Origin: Halovenus sp037080055
Lineage (GTDB): Archaea; Halobacteriota; Halobacteria; Halobacteriales; Haloarculaceae
Reading direction: 5' to 3'
Assembly: GCF_037080055.1 (NCBI RefSeq)
Contig: NZ_JBAOJI010000003.1
Location: 310,001 to 374,000 of the forward strand
Length of the DNA: 64,000 bases
In this document: piece by piece, positions 8,583 to 17,181 of the stretch
Position numbering within the stretch: position 1 is the stretch's first letter
How the letters are laid out: the number at the start of each line of letters is the position of its first letter
Notes under the pieces: model-generated
Told to the model about the DNA's origin: nothing
The model's input: the letters and a program-made list of their open reading frames with translations, nothing else
Database searches by the model: none
Made by a program: the position numbers and the translations under genes

Positions 8583-8662
8583 AGATGACTCGAATGTCGA
8601 CTGTTCAAAGAACCTGTTGTTTGCTCGGGAGCAATCGGCAAGCGTAAATTTCGGACTCCGAT

Positions 8663-9391
8663 ATGAAAAGTATGACAGCAGACGCATGGGTCAGTCTTTT
8701 TTCTGGCGGAAAAGACTCCTCGTGGGCGCTCTATCAGGCGCTCGAAGAGGGACTGCCGGTCGAACGATTGCTCACCGTCCACCCGGACGGAGACTCGTAT
8801 ATGTATCACGTCCCCGCGACGGAACTCGCCTCGCTGGCCGCCGAGAGCATCGGAATCGAACTGGTCGACGTGCATCCCGACGAGTTCGGAGCGGAGGAGA
8901 CGACCGACGCGAGCGCACAGGGCGACGCCGAACTCGCAGTGTTGGAGGACGCTCTTTCTGATCTCGACGAGGAACTTCCAGGGGGAGTCGGTGGCGTCAC
9001 TGTCGGGGCGGTCGAAAGCGAGTTCCAGAACTCACGTGTGGAGGAAATGAGCAAGCGACTCGGCATCGACACGTTCGCACCGCTGTGGCAGCGCAACCCC
9101 AAACAGATCGCCGCAGATATGCTCACCGCTGGCTTCGAGATTACGGTCATCCGCGTCGCCGCGGGCGGCCTCGACGAATCGTGGCTCGGCCGCACCCTCG
9201 ATGCCGATGCGATGGCCGATCTCGCAGAGCTACAGGAGGAGTACGGAGTTCACCCGCTGGGCGAGGGCGGCGAGTTCGAGACGCTGGTGCAGGACGGGCC
9301 GCACATGGACCGGCGCATCGAACTCGACTACGAGACGGAGTTCGACGGCACTCGCGGCACCCTGAAGATCGACGACGCCTGGCTGGTCTGA
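8663..9391 (+). CDS. Diphthine--ammonia ligase-like (Dph6 family) ATP-PP loop protein
   Basis: The 242-residue protein has the N-type ATP pyrophosphatase P-loop SGGKDSSWALYQALEEG (about residues 14-30) and the family's later segment GLDESWLGRTL followed by GEGGEFETLVQDGP. The family includes Dph6, which amidates diphthine on elongation factor 2 to give diphthamide. In archaea this is the usual role of the COG2102 group. Translation-linked genes (SBDS, HflX) follow downstream, which is consistent. Two ATGs (8663 and 8672) are possible; the more upstream is given. Confidence 0.85.
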   Translation: MKSMTADAWVSLFSGGKDSSWALYQALEEGLPVERLLTVHPDGDSYMYHVPATELASLAAESIGIELVDVHPDEFGAEETTDASAQGDAELAVLEDALSDLDEELPGGVGGVTVGAVESEFQNSRVEEMSKRLGIDTFAPLWQRNPKQIAADMLTAGFEITVIRVAAGGLDESWLGRTLDADAMADLAELQEEYGVHPLGEGGEFETLVQDGPHMDRRIELDYETEFDGTRGTLKIDDAWLV

Positions 9392-9458
9392 GTTTTGCGG
9401 CCGCCGCTCCGGAATTCGTGTCACAACAAACTTAACTCATCCACAAGTAGAGCACGGT

Positions 9459-10184
9459 ATGATATCGCTTGACGAAGCGGTGACAGCCCGACTCGAATCC
9501 CACGGGGAACGGTTCGAGGTACTCGTCGACCCGGACGCTGCCCTGACGATCAAACGCGGCGAATTCGACGGCGATTTGGAGGACGTGATCGCCGCCGAAG
9601 ATGTCTTCGAGGACGCCTCGCGTGGCGACCGCCCGGCGGAAACTGCCCTCGAGGAAGTTTTCGGCACGACCGATCCGCTGGAGATCATCCCTGAGGTGGT
9701 CAAAGACGGTGAGATCCAGGTCACCGCCGAACAGCGCAAGGAGATGAAAGAGAAAAAACATAACAAGCTCATCAACCGGATTGCGCGCAACGCGGTCAAC
9801 CCCCAGATGGACGACGCGCCCCATCCGCCTGACCGCATCGAGTCCGCACTGGAGGAGACGGACTTCCGGATCGATCCGATGGAGACGGTCGAATCTCAGG
9901 TCGACGAGGCGCTCGACGCACTGCGGCCGGTGATCCCGATCCGGTTCGATACCATCACCGTCGCCGCGAACCTCCCCGCGGATTACGCGGGCAGCGGGCA
10001 GGCGCAGATCCGCGAGTTCGGCGATCTGCAAAGCGAGGAGTGGCAACCCGACGGCTCGTGGATTGGCATCGTCGAGTTCCCCGCCGGGATGCAAAACGAG
10101 TTCTACGATCTGGTCAACGAGGTCTCTAGCGGCGAAGCCGAGACTCAGATAATCAAAGACGAAGACGACCTGGATACACGGTAA
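9459..10184 (+). CDS. Ribosome maturation protein SBDS homologue
   Basis: The 241-residue protein starts MISLDEAVTARLESHGERFEVLVDPDAAL and continues with the SBDS N-terminal FYSH domain (IKRGEFDGDLEDVIAAEDVFEDASRGDRP), a helical middle domain (QRKEMKEKKHNKLINRIARNAVNPQ), and a ferredoxin-like C-terminal domain (RFDTITVAANLPADYAG). SBDS acts in 60S-type ribosome subunit maturation by helping remove eIF6. It lies 67 bases after the Dph6-like gene. Confidence 0.95.
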   Translation: MISLDEAVTARLESHGERFEVLVDPDAALTIKRGEFDGDLEDVIAAEDVFEDASRGDRPAETALEEVFGTTDPLEIIPEVVKDGEIQVTAEQRKEMKEKKHNKLINRIARNAVNPQMDDAPHPPDRIESALEETDFRIDPMETVESQVDEALDALRPVIPIRFDTITVAANLPADYAGSGQAQIREFGDLQSEEWQPDGSWIGIVEFPAGMQNEFYDLVNEVSSGEAETQIIKDEDDLDTR

Positions 10185-10265
10185 TCATCCCGGAGCAGAT
10201 CCCTGTCGCCGTATTCCAGTCACGGACTTTGGGTTTATATGTGATCGAGACGTACGTGTGACCGA

Positions 10266-11576
10266 GTGACAGGAAATCCAGAGCGAACAGTCATCGCAAA
10301 GCGCGTCGACGCGGGGGAAGCCAATACTGACGAGATCACCGAACTCGCGCGTGCCGCGGGCTACGTCGTCGAGGATATCGTCACACAGACCCGCACGGAA
10401 GACCCCGCATACCACTTCGGAGAAGGAAAAGTCGAGACCATCGCCGAGCGCGTCCTTCGAACCGACGCGACGGCGGTCCTCGTCGACAACGAACTGGGTC
10501 CCTACCAGACCTTCAATATCGGAAATAAACTTCCGAAAGGAGTCCGTGTCATCGACCGCTTCCGGCTCATTCTGGAGATTTTCGCCCAGCGGGCACAGAC
10601 CCGGAAGGCCCAGCTACAGGTCGAACTCGCCCAACTGCGGTACGAACTGCCGCGCGCGGAGGCGAAGGCGAGTCTGGCAAAACGCGACGAGCGACCCGGT
10701 TTCATGGGCCTCGGTGAGTACGACGAGAGTCGCGAACGGGATATCAAGGCCCAGATCGCTCGCATTCGAGAGGAACTCGACCAGATCGAACAGACCGACC
10801 AGCACCGCCGCGAACAGCGCCGCGAATCCGGTTTCGATCTGGTCGCGCTGGCCGGCTACACGAACGCGGGGAAATCGACGCTGCTCCGTCGGCTCGCGGC
10901 CGATCTCGATGTCGACGAAAACGAGGATCTCCATCCGGACTTGGATACGACCGCGGAGTCTGAGGACCGACTGTTCACCACCCTCGGGACGACCACGCGG
11001 CAGGCCGATTTCGACCGACGGGACGTGCTGGTGACCGACACTGTCGGATTCATCTCTGATCTGCCCCACTGGCTCGTCGAGTCGTTCAAGTCGACGCTCG
11101 ATGCGGTCTACCGGGCGGATCTCGTGTTGCTAGTCGTCGACGTGAGCGAACCGATCGAGGAGATCCGTGAGAAAATCGTCACGAGTCACGACACGCTGTA
11201 CGAGCGCAATGAAGCGCCGATCGTGACAGTCCTCAACAAATGCGACAAGGTCGAGGAGGCGGAGATTCGCGAGACGAAGGAAGCGCTGTCGGCGCTGGCT
11301 CCGAATCCGGTCGTCGTCAGCGCCAAAACCGGACAGAACGTCAGCCACCTCCGCGAGCGGATTCACGAAGAGCTCCCGGATCTCAAACGGGAACGGCTCG
11401 TCATGCCCATGACAGACGACACGATGAGCGTCGTCTCGTGGATTCACGACAACGCCCACGTCGAAACCGTCGAGTACGGCAATCAGGTCGTCATGGAGTT
11501 CGAGGCGCGGCCGTCGGTCGTCGAGCAGTCCCGGTCGAAGGCACAGCGGCTCATCGAATCTGGAGCGTCCGCCTGA
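10266..11576 (+). CDS. hflX: GTPase HflX
   Basis: The 436-residue protein has the HflX N-terminal domain with the glycine-rich segment YHFGEGKVETIAERVLRTDATAVLVDNELGPYQ, a long helical stretch (QLQVELAQLRYELPR), and a TRAFAC GTPase domain: P-loop GYTNAGKSTLL, DTVGFISDLPHWLV as the G3 region, and NKCDKVEE as G4, then SAKTGQN. HflX binds ribosomes and can split or rescue stalled ones. GTG at 10266 is the start, since no upstream or downstream ATG suits. It is 81 bases after SBDS. Confidence 0.95.
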   Translation: MTGNPERTVIAKRVDAGEANTDEITELARAAGYVVEDIVTQTRTEDPAYHFGEGKVETIAERVLRTDATAVLVDNELGPYQTFNIGNKLPKGVRVIDRFRLILEIFAQRAQTRKAQLQVELAQLRYELPRAEAKASLAKRDERPGFMGLGEYDESRERDIKAQIARIREELDQIEQTDQHRREQRRESGFDLVALAGYTNAGKSTLLRRLAADLDVDENEDLHPDLDTTAESEDRLFTTLGTTTRQADFDRRDVLVTDTVGFISDLPHWLVESFKSTLDAVYRADLVLLVVDVSEPIEEIREKIVTSHDTLYERNEAPIVTVLNKCDKVEEAEIRETKEALSALAPNPVVVSAKTGQNVSHLRERIHEELPDLKRERLVMPMTDDTMSVVSWIHDNAHVETVEYGNQVVMEFEARPSVVEQSRSKAQRLIESGASA

Positions 11577-11578
11577 GA

Positions 11579-12100
11579 TCAGACGCCCGCGCGGTCCCGA
11601 TAGGACGCGTCAGCGATTCCGACTGTCTGGCCGACACCCACGAGAACGATGCCAACGAGCAGTGTCGTCTCGGCTTCGGTGAGTATGCCACCTGCGCCGA
11701 CGGCAGCGCCGACTGCCGAGAGCGCTGCCGTTGAGAAATAGAGCGTGCGCGCGTCGGGGAGCTCACGGCCCGTATAGGCCAACCCGGCGGCCGGTAGGAT
11801 CATCCAGCCGACCAGACTCACGCTGAACAGCAGTCGCTCCGTCGACGGGAGGAAGAATCCGGCTAGCCCGGCCAGTGTCACCGGCAACCCGACGACCATC
11901 ACGAGCCGCCACGCCCGGAACGCACCTTCGGACATCGCGGTCCACCCCGTCACGGCAAAGAATGCGATGAACACCGCCATCACGCCGTGGGCGATGAGCA
12001 TCCCCTCGGATCCCAGGTGCCCGCGAATACTCGCGGCCGCGGCGAGCCACGCGGCAGGAACGAGCACGACCGGACCGAGATCACGGATCTCAACGAGCAT
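11579..12100 (-). CDS. Seven-helix-like haloarchaeal membrane protein
   Basis: A 173-residue hydrophobic protein with about six membrane segments, including VVLVPAAWLAAAASIRGH, MLIAHGVMAVFIAFFAVTG and LLVGIVLVGVGQTVGIA. A hydrophilic C-terminal tail (ASYRDRAGV) follows. No transporter or enzyme motif was recognised. Its stop lies 3 bases from the HflX stop, in convergent orientation. An in-frame extension to 12226 crosses the start of the divergent PRC-like gene and looks like an artefact. Confidence 0.72.
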   Translation of the reverse strand: MLVEIRDLGPVVLVPAAWLAAAASIRGHLGSEGMLIAHGVMAVFIAFFAVTGWTAMSEGAFRAWRLVMVVGLPVTLAGLAGFFLPSTERLLFSVSLVGWMILPAAGLAYTGRELPDARTLYFSTAALSAVGAAVGAGGILTEAETTLLVGIVLVGVGQTVGIADASYRDRAGV

Positions 12101-12185
12101 ATCCGGCCGTTCACCCACCAGTCCCAAGAGTGTACCGAGAGACAGTGCGAGGGGGTTTTTATGGAAGCGCGGACAAGACGGCCGT

Positions 12186-12431
12186 ATGACAGTTCTGTCA
12201 ACACAGGACGAAGGGAAAGTACTCATCGATATCGAGGGCGAGGAGATTGGCGTCGTGACGGACGTCGATCCTCACGAGCAGGTCGCGTTCGTCGATCCGG
12301 ATCCGAGCGTTGCCAACTCGGTTATTCAGGGGCTCGGATTCGGCGACGCCGGCGAGGACGATATCGAGGTCCCGGCCGACAGCGTCGCGACGATCACCGA
12401 CACTGAACTACGAGTCGCCCGAGATCTGTGA
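12186..12431 (+). CDS. Small PRC-barrel-like protein
   Basis: An 81-residue protein made of beta strands: KVLIDIEGEEIGVVTDVDPHEQVAFVDPD, a short glycine linker, then DIEVPADSVATITDTELRVARDL. The pattern of a tight beta barrel with a conserved GxVTDV segment fits PRC-barrel proteins, which in archaea bind RNA or tetrapyrrole-linked partners or serve as ribosomal adapters. Assignment is on pattern only. It is divergent from the membrane protein at 11579 with about 85 bases between starts. Confidence 0.6.
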   Translation: MTVLSTQDEGKVLIDIEGEEIGVVTDVDPHEQVAFVDPDPSVANSVIQGLGFGDAGEDDIEVPADSVATITDTELRVARDL

Positions 12432-12590
12432 GACCGGCTCGGTTGCTGCTGGCTGCAACGACTAAGTAACTGCTACCGTGGGGTCGAACCTCTAACGTCA
12501 GGCGGCATTTGAGGGGCTGCCAGAGCTAGTCTGGATCACCTTTTCGACGCCTATGGAGAACCGTCTCGAAGTCGACGGTCCGTATCGAAG

Positions 12591-12728
12591 ATGAGCGAAG
12601 GGTTGGGTCAAGATATCTCCGACCGACGAGAAGAGAACCGGAGCCGTCTTCCGTCCGTGCTCGCTCTGGGGTTCCCGGTCGTCGTTCTGGTCTTCGTCGT
12701 CCTGTTCAGTCGACGTAGTAGTACCTAA
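12591..12728 (+). CDS. Putative 45-residue single-helix membrane protein
   Basis: A short reading frame gives a charged N-terminus (MSEGLGQDISDRREENRSR), one hydrophobic segment of about 20 residues (VLALGFPVVVLVFVVLF) and a basic tail (SRRSST). The topology with Arg on the C-terminal side is reasonable for a membrane microprotein. It overlaps the 3' end of the convergent MBL gene by 23 bases. The 160 bases before it hold no other frame. Support is composition and topology only. Confidence 0.45.
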   Translation: MSEGLGQDISDRREENRSRLPSVLALGFPVVVLVFVVLFSRRSST

Positions 12729-13683
12729 CGTCGTCTTCGATTCGGGACTCGATTTCGCCATTCGCTTCGAGGTGTGCGAGTGCGCTGTAGACCTCCGGAA
12801 GGACGTAGTGGAAATCTCGGTCGCCAGCGCGTCGCTGAGCGAGATCCAGCACCGTTATCTCGCCGTCAGCGACGACATCCTTCGCGTCGGCCAGCATCTG
12901 CTCGATATTCTCGCGGGAGCGGTCGGCAATGTCTTGAAGCCGGTCGTGTTCGGGCCCGTGACCGGGCAGGACGTGCCGGGGTCCGAGTTCGTCAAGTCGG
13001 TCGAGCGCGCCGAAAAAGGCCGGTACAGCATCTTCGACGCCGTCGTCGAGGCCGGTATGGATAATGACCGAGCGGAACGGTTCGAGCAGGATATCTCCCG
13101 AAAAGAGCGTCTGTTGGCCGTCGAGTTCGACATCGTAGCAGAGATGATCGGCCTGATGGCCCGGCGTGTGGATGGCGTGGAAGTCGTACTCGCCGACCGA
13201 AACCTCGTCGTCGTCTTCGATCCACACGTCGACGGTGTCGGGGTCGAGCAGCGTCCGGTTCCGTTCCAGCGAATTGACCGACTGCTCGACGACCGTATCG
13301 AGTATGTCGCCGCGGATCCCTGCGCGCTTGGCGTGGCGTCTGATCGTCGCTCCGAGGTCGTCCGGATCCCGGTTGAGTCTGTCGCGTGCGCCGGCGGGCG
13401 CGTACACGGTCGGTGACCCTGCCTCTTGGATGGCAGAAACCTGCCCGATGTGATCGACGTGGGGATGAGTCACCACGAGGTGTTCGATGTCCGACAGCGC
13501 ACAGTCGGCCTCGGCCAGGCCGGCCTCGAACTCCTCGGCCGCTCCGTCCATACCTGCGTCGACCAGAATCGGCTCCGATCCATCGATCAGGTAGGCGGCG
13601 ACGTGACCCGGCGGCCAGTCGACCTCGATTTCGATCCGATGGACGGCTGACTGTGAGTGTGAGGAGGTACGAGGGGATTCCAT
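12706..13683 (-). CDS. MBL-fold metallohydrolase
   Basis: The 325-residue protein has the metallo-beta-lactamase signature THPHVDHIG (HxHxDH), a further HTPGHQADHLCY segment supplying a metal ligand, SGDILLEPF with the bridging Asp, and VLPGHGPEHDR at the end. A final helical region (LPEVYSALAHLEANGEIES) resembles the winged-helix-like tail of LACTB2-type hydrolases, which cleave thioesters or RNA. Start is uncertain: ATG at 13683 is given, though GGAGG sits too close; a further in-frame start lies at 13746. Confidence 0.88.
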   Translation of the reverse strand: MESPRTSSHSQSAVHRIEIEVDWPPGHVAAYLIDGSEPILVDAGMDGAAEEFEAGLAEADCALSDIEHLVVTHPHVDHIGQVSAIQEAGSPTVYAPAGARDRLNRDPDDLGATIRRHAKRAGIRGDILDTVVEQSVNSLERNRTLLDPDTVDVWIEDDDEVSVGEYDFHAIHTPGHQADHLCYDVELDGQQTLFSGDILLEPFRSVIIHTGLDDGVEDAVPAFFGALDRLDELGPRHVLPGHGPEHDRLQDIADRSRENIEQMLADAKDVVADGEITVLDLAQRRAGDRDFHYVLPEVYSALAHLEANGEIESRIEDDVRYYYVD

Positions 13684-13898
13684 TCCTCCCTCTGTAGTTC
13701 CACGACGAATATAAGCGTTCAGAATCGCCGCTCGTCGCACACTCATGCCGAAATCGAACTCGATAGCACCTTAGACACTCGATTCCGGACGCTCTCCGGC
13801 GTTCCGTCGCCCGTGTGATGTGGTACACTCCCACAGTAACGGGATCCCCCCAAGTGACAATTATCTGTTAACGGATGAAAACTGGTCCAGAATTTATT

Positions 13899-13915
13899 TT
13901 ACAATGGAAGTGTAA
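13899..13915. promoter_or_regulatory. Inverted repeat between TATA and start of acyl-CoA dehydrogenase gene
   Basis: TTACA at 13899-13903 and its exact complement TGTAA at 13911-13915 are separated by 7 bases. An AT-rich TATA-like element (13891-13899) lies just upstream and the ATG follows at 13925, so a protein bound here would cover the likely transcription start. It may be a repressor operator. The arms are only five bases, so chance is possible. Confidence 0.35.
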
Positions 13916-13924
13916 GGGTTGAAT

Positions 13925-15064
13925 ATGTCGTTTGAACTGTCCGACGAGCACCGAATGATTCGAAAGGCGGTGCGAGAGTTTGGCGAAGAAGAGATCAAGC
14001 CCGTCGCCCGTGAGTACGACGAGAACCACACCTACCCCATCGAGATCAGAGAGAAGGCCGCGGAGAACGACTTTGTCGCCCCGAACATTCCGACGGAGTA
14101 CGGCGGAGCAGGCATGAATACACTTGCGTCGTCTATCGTCACAGAAGAGCTGTGGCGAGCCGATCCGGGTATCGGAAGCGCGGTCGGCAGTGCTGGGTTC
14201 GGTTCCAGCATGATCGCGAAGTACGGCAAAGAGTGGATGAAAGAGGAGTGGCTGCCGAAGATCGCGGGCGGAGAGACGGCCTCCTGTTCGATGATCTCCG
14301 AGCCAGCACACGGCTCGAACGTCGCTGGTATCGAGACGACCGCGGAGAAGGACGGTGACGAGTACGTCATCGACGGGAACAAGATGTGGATCACCAACGG
14401 TACCGTCGCCGATGTCGGTGTCTGCATGACGAAAACCGACCCCGGTGCGGGCCACAAGGGCATCACCGCGTTCCTGGTCGAGATGGACAAAGACGGCGTC
14501 CAGACCGACAAAATCGACAACAAGCTCGGGATCCGTGCCTCCGATCTCGCAGAGGTCATCCTCAACGACGTTCGCGTCTCCGAAGAACACATCATCGGCG
14601 AGGAAGGCAAAGGATTCTACCAGCTGATGGACTTCTTCGCCTCCGGCCGAACCAGCGTCGCCGCACAGGCTGTCGGCTGCGCTCAGGCCGCTATCGACGC
14701 CGCGCTCGACTACGCCAAAGAGCGCGAGCAGGGCGGTCAGAAGATCAGCGAGTATCAGGCGATCCGACACAAACTCGCCGACATGGCAGCAACGAACGAG
14801 GCTGCCCGGTCGCTCACCTACCGCGCCGCCTCTCAGGTCGAGGCCGGCAACGAGCAGACCGCGACGAAGTTCGCCAGCATGGCGAAGCTATTCGCCAGTG
14901 AGAACGCAGTCGACATCGCCGACGAGGCCATCCAGGTCCACGGTGGTGCCGGCTACGTCTCCGATCATCCCGTCGAACGCTACTACCGGGACGCCCGGAT
15001 CACCAAGATTTACGAGGGGACCAGCGAGATTCAGAAAAACATCATCTCTGACCAGATTATCTAA
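13925..15064 (+). CDS. Acyl-CoA dehydrogenase
   Basis: The 379-residue flavoenzyme has an N-terminal helical domain, the FAD/substrate segment CSMISEPAHGSNVAG, then KMWITNG, and the C-terminal helical domain with AIQVHGGAGYV and the catalytic Glu in KIYEGTSEIQ. It forms the 2,3-double bond of acyl-CoA in fatty or branched-acid breakdown, passing electrons to ETF. Glu in the YEGT position is typical of short/medium-chain and related dehydrogenases. ATG at 13925 is preferred over TTG at 13919. The hydrolase gene begins 2 bases after its stop. Confidence 0.95.
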   Translation: MSFELSDEHRMIRKAVREFGEEEIKPVAREYDENHTYPIEIREKAAENDFVAPNIPTEYGGAGMNTLASSIVTEELWRADPGIGSAVGSAGFGSSMIAKYGKEWMKEEWLPKIAGGETASCSMISEPAHGSNVAGIETTAEKDGDEYVIDGNKMWITNGTVADVGVCMTKTDPGAGHKGITAFLVEMDKDGVQTDKIDNKLGIRASDLAEVILNDVRVSEEHIIGEEGKGFYQLMDFFASGRTSVAAQAVGCAQAAIDAALDYAKEREQGGQKISEYQAIRHKLADMAATNEAARSLTYRAASQVEAGNEQTATKFASMAKLFASENAVDIADEAIQVHGGAGYVSDHPVERYYRDARITKIYEGTSEIQKNIISDQII

Positions 15065-15066
15065 CG

Positions 15067-15909
15067 ATGGATCACGAACAGTGGTCGGACGGGCAGGATG
15101 AGCTGTCAGTGACCGTCGACGGACACGACCTCACCGCCGCTTACCGCGAGTTCGAGGGCGGCGAAGAGCCGCCGGTCATCTTCGTCCATGGCATTCCGAC
15201 GTGGTCGTATCTCTGGCGGTCGATTGCGCCGGAGATTGCCTCCGACCGCCGCGTGATTGTGCCGGATCTGGTCGGCTACGGCAACTCCTCGATGGAGGAC
15301 GGCTTCGACCGGTCGATCCGCGCACAGGAGCAGATGCTTGAACAACTGATCGACGAACTCGTCGACGGCGAAGTCGTCCTCGCGGCCCACGATATCGGCG
15401 GCGGCGTGGCGCTTCGCTACGCCGCGCACAACTCCGACCGTGTCGCGGGGCTGGTCATGTCCAACGCTGTCTGCTACGATTCCTGGCCTGTCGAGTTCAT
15501 CAGCGACCTCGGCCTGCCGGAGACCGCAGACGCACCCGTCGAACAGATCGAACAGCAGGTCGGCGGTGCCTTCGAGGCCGGCGTCTACGCCGACGAGGCC
15601 GACCCCGAGTTCGTCGAGGGGATGGTCGCGCCGTGGCTGAGCGAGGAGGGCGTGACCTCGCTGTCCCGCTGTGCCGTCTCGACGAACACCAACCACACGA
15701 CGGAACTCGATTACGACGAGATCGATACCGAACTGCTCTGTCTGTGGGGCGCTGGAGATAGCTTCCAGCCGATCGAGTACGGCGAACGGCTGGTCGAGGA
15801 TCTCGGCGGCGAGATGGTCGAACTGGAGGCCTACCACTGGGTTCCGGCCGACCGCCCAGAAGAGTACGTCGACCATCTCGAACAGTTCCTGACCGAAACG
15901 CTTGGGTAA
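15067..15909 (+). CDS. Alpha/beta hydrolase with Asp nucleophile (haloalkane/fluoroacetate dehalogenase-like)
   Basis: The 280-residue protein has the oxyanion segment FVHGIPTWSYLWR and the nucleophile elbow AAHDIGGGVALRYAA, where Asp replaces the usual Ser. Asp at this place, with GIPTWS upstream, is seen in haloalkane and fluoroacetate dehalogenases and epoxide hydrolases. The late acid-base pair would be Asp in LCLWGAGDSF and His in EAYHWVPADRPEEY. Natural substrate is unknown. Tight coupling to acyl-CoA dehydrogenase (2-base gap) suggests a step in the same pathway. Confidence 0.88.
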   Translation: MDHEQWSDGQDELSVTVDGHDLTAAYREFEGGEEPPVIFVHGIPTWSYLWRSIAPEIASDRRVIVPDLVGYGNSSMEDGFDRSIRAQEQMLEQLIDELVDGEVVLAAHDIGGGVALRYAAHNSDRVAGLVMSNAVCYDSWPVEFISDLGLPETADAPVEQIEQQVGGAFEAGVYADEADPEFVEGMVAPWLSEEGVTSLSRCAVSTNTNHTTELDYDEIDTELLCLWGAGDSFQPIEYGERLVEDLGGEMVELEAYHWVPADRPEEYVDHLEQFLTETLG

Positions 15910-15930
15910 GATGACTGTGATGGACAAATC

Positions 15931-16455
15931 ATGAACGACGATGATGCCCCCGATTGGGACTTCAAAGAGCGGGATATCCTGATCCTGCGGGAGCTGTCAC
16001 GCGATCCACAGCTCTCCTCGCGGGATCTGGCACGTATCCTGGAAGAAGACCACGGAATCGACGTCTCGCACGTCACTGTCAGTGAATCGATCCGCGGGAT
16101 GCGCGAACAGGGCGTCTTCCGGGAAGCGATCATCCCCAACGAGGAGTATTTCATCTTCGGGTTGTTCGAGTTCAAACTCGATCCGACGACCTTCGAGGAG
16201 GGCTGGCGGGAGGCGATGGAAGATATTCGAGACGACGAGCACACGATCTTCTACTTCCTCTCGGACGGGGAGTATCAGTGGAAGTCGGTCATGATGTTCC
16301 CGGACCGCGAAGCGGAGTCGAAGTGGATCCACGACTTCTACAAAAATCACGGCGAAGTCATCCACAACATCCGCAATTCGGTCGTCCACAACGTCCTCAA
16401 GTTCAGAACCGATCCCGAGATTCTCGAAGATCTCTCGGCGACGACTGGCGAATAA
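15931..16455 (+). CDS. Lrp/AsnC-like winged-helix regulator
   Basis: A 174-residue protein with a winged helix at residues 12-65 (RDILILRELSRDPQLSSRDLARILEEDHGI, then VSHVTVSESIRGMREQGVFRE) followed by an alpha/beta domain that could be an RAM-like effector part (FEFKLDPTTFEEGW...). Lrp-type proteins respond to amino acids or small metabolites. It is the third gene of a run after acyl-CoA dehydrogenase and the hydrolase (21-base gap), so it may control this unit. Confidence 0.85.
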   Translation: MNDDDAPDWDFKERDILILRELSRDPQLSSRDLARILEEDHGIDVSHVTVSESIRGMREQGVFREAIIPNEEYFIFGLFEFKLDPTTFEEGWREAMEDIRDDEHTIFYFLSDGEYQWKSVMMFPDREAESKWIHDFYKNHGEVIHNIRNSVVHNVLKFRTDPEILEDLSATTGE

Positions 16456-16476
16456 CGGGTCACTCCCGTTCGTCGC

Positions 16477-16920
16477 TTATCTCGATTCTCTAAACAGCCG
16501 ATAGCTCGCCGATCCTTTGACGACCGCCTTCTGTTCGCCGCTCGGCGCTTCTCCGTAGACAGTTACGTCAGTGTATCCCATTGACTCGCCCGCGCGGACA
16601 ACTTCGGCCTCGACGGTGAGGTCGCTGCGGGCCGGGCGGAGATAGGTCACGTCCAGATCTGTGGTCGTCAGCGCCGGCGCAGTAGGGTCTGCGAAGGTCG
16701 TTCGGAGCGCGAATCCGCTCGCTGTATCGACCAACGAGGCAGTTACGCCGCCGTGGATCGTCCCCCGTGATCCCTCGACAATATTCGTCAGTTTCTGGTT
16801 GTGCGGCATCGACAGCACGGCCCGCCCTTCCTCGAACTCCGCAACCTCGACACCGAGCCAGGAGAGAAAGTCGTGGTTGTCGATCACCCCCTGTACAGAG
16901 TCGATCACATCCTCATCCAT
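16477..16920 (-). CDS. PaaI-type hotdog thioesterase
   Basis: The 147-residue protein has the hotdog-fold PaaI pattern: a helix start (MDEDVIDSVQGVIDNHDFLSWLGVEV), the strand LSMPHNQKLTNIVEGSRGTIHGGVTASLVDTASGFA with the HGG motif that binds the thioester, and a long strand region (LTVEAEVVRAGESMGYTDVTVYG). PaaI members hydrolyse acyl-CoA or aryl-acyl-CoA. It is convergent with the Lrp-like gene, 21 bases apart. Confidence 0.9.
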   Translation of the reverse strand: MDEDVIDSVQGVIDNHDFLSWLGVEVAEFEEGRAVLSMPHNQKLTNIVEGSRGTIHGGVTASLVDTASGFALRTTFADPTAPALTTTDLDVTYLRPARSDLTVEAEVVRAGESMGYTDVTVYGEAPSGEQKAVVKGSASYRLFRESR

Positions 16921-17181
16921 CGATGCCCACCTCGAACTGCCGCATGTATCGGATCATCTCTCCCGAACCCACTCTCTCTGGGGACTTAACTCCTCGGCAA
17001 ATCTGCTTCCGATGTTAATGAGATTTGATAAGCAGGTAACGAAATGTCTATATTGTCAATCACTCTCGATTGTTGTTAAAAATACAGCCAGCACACGATT
17101 CAGTCAGGTCCGTTGGCAGCCGGGGGTCGGTCCTGTGTCGAACCGGTTTCGTTTTGGGGCTGGGTCACCTGCCGGCATATA

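Noticed and set aside
17057..17072. CAATC-N6-GATTG repeat before the HisG-like gene
   Set aside because: Only five bases per arm in AT-rich DNA and about 110 bases from the start; too weak to list as an operator.
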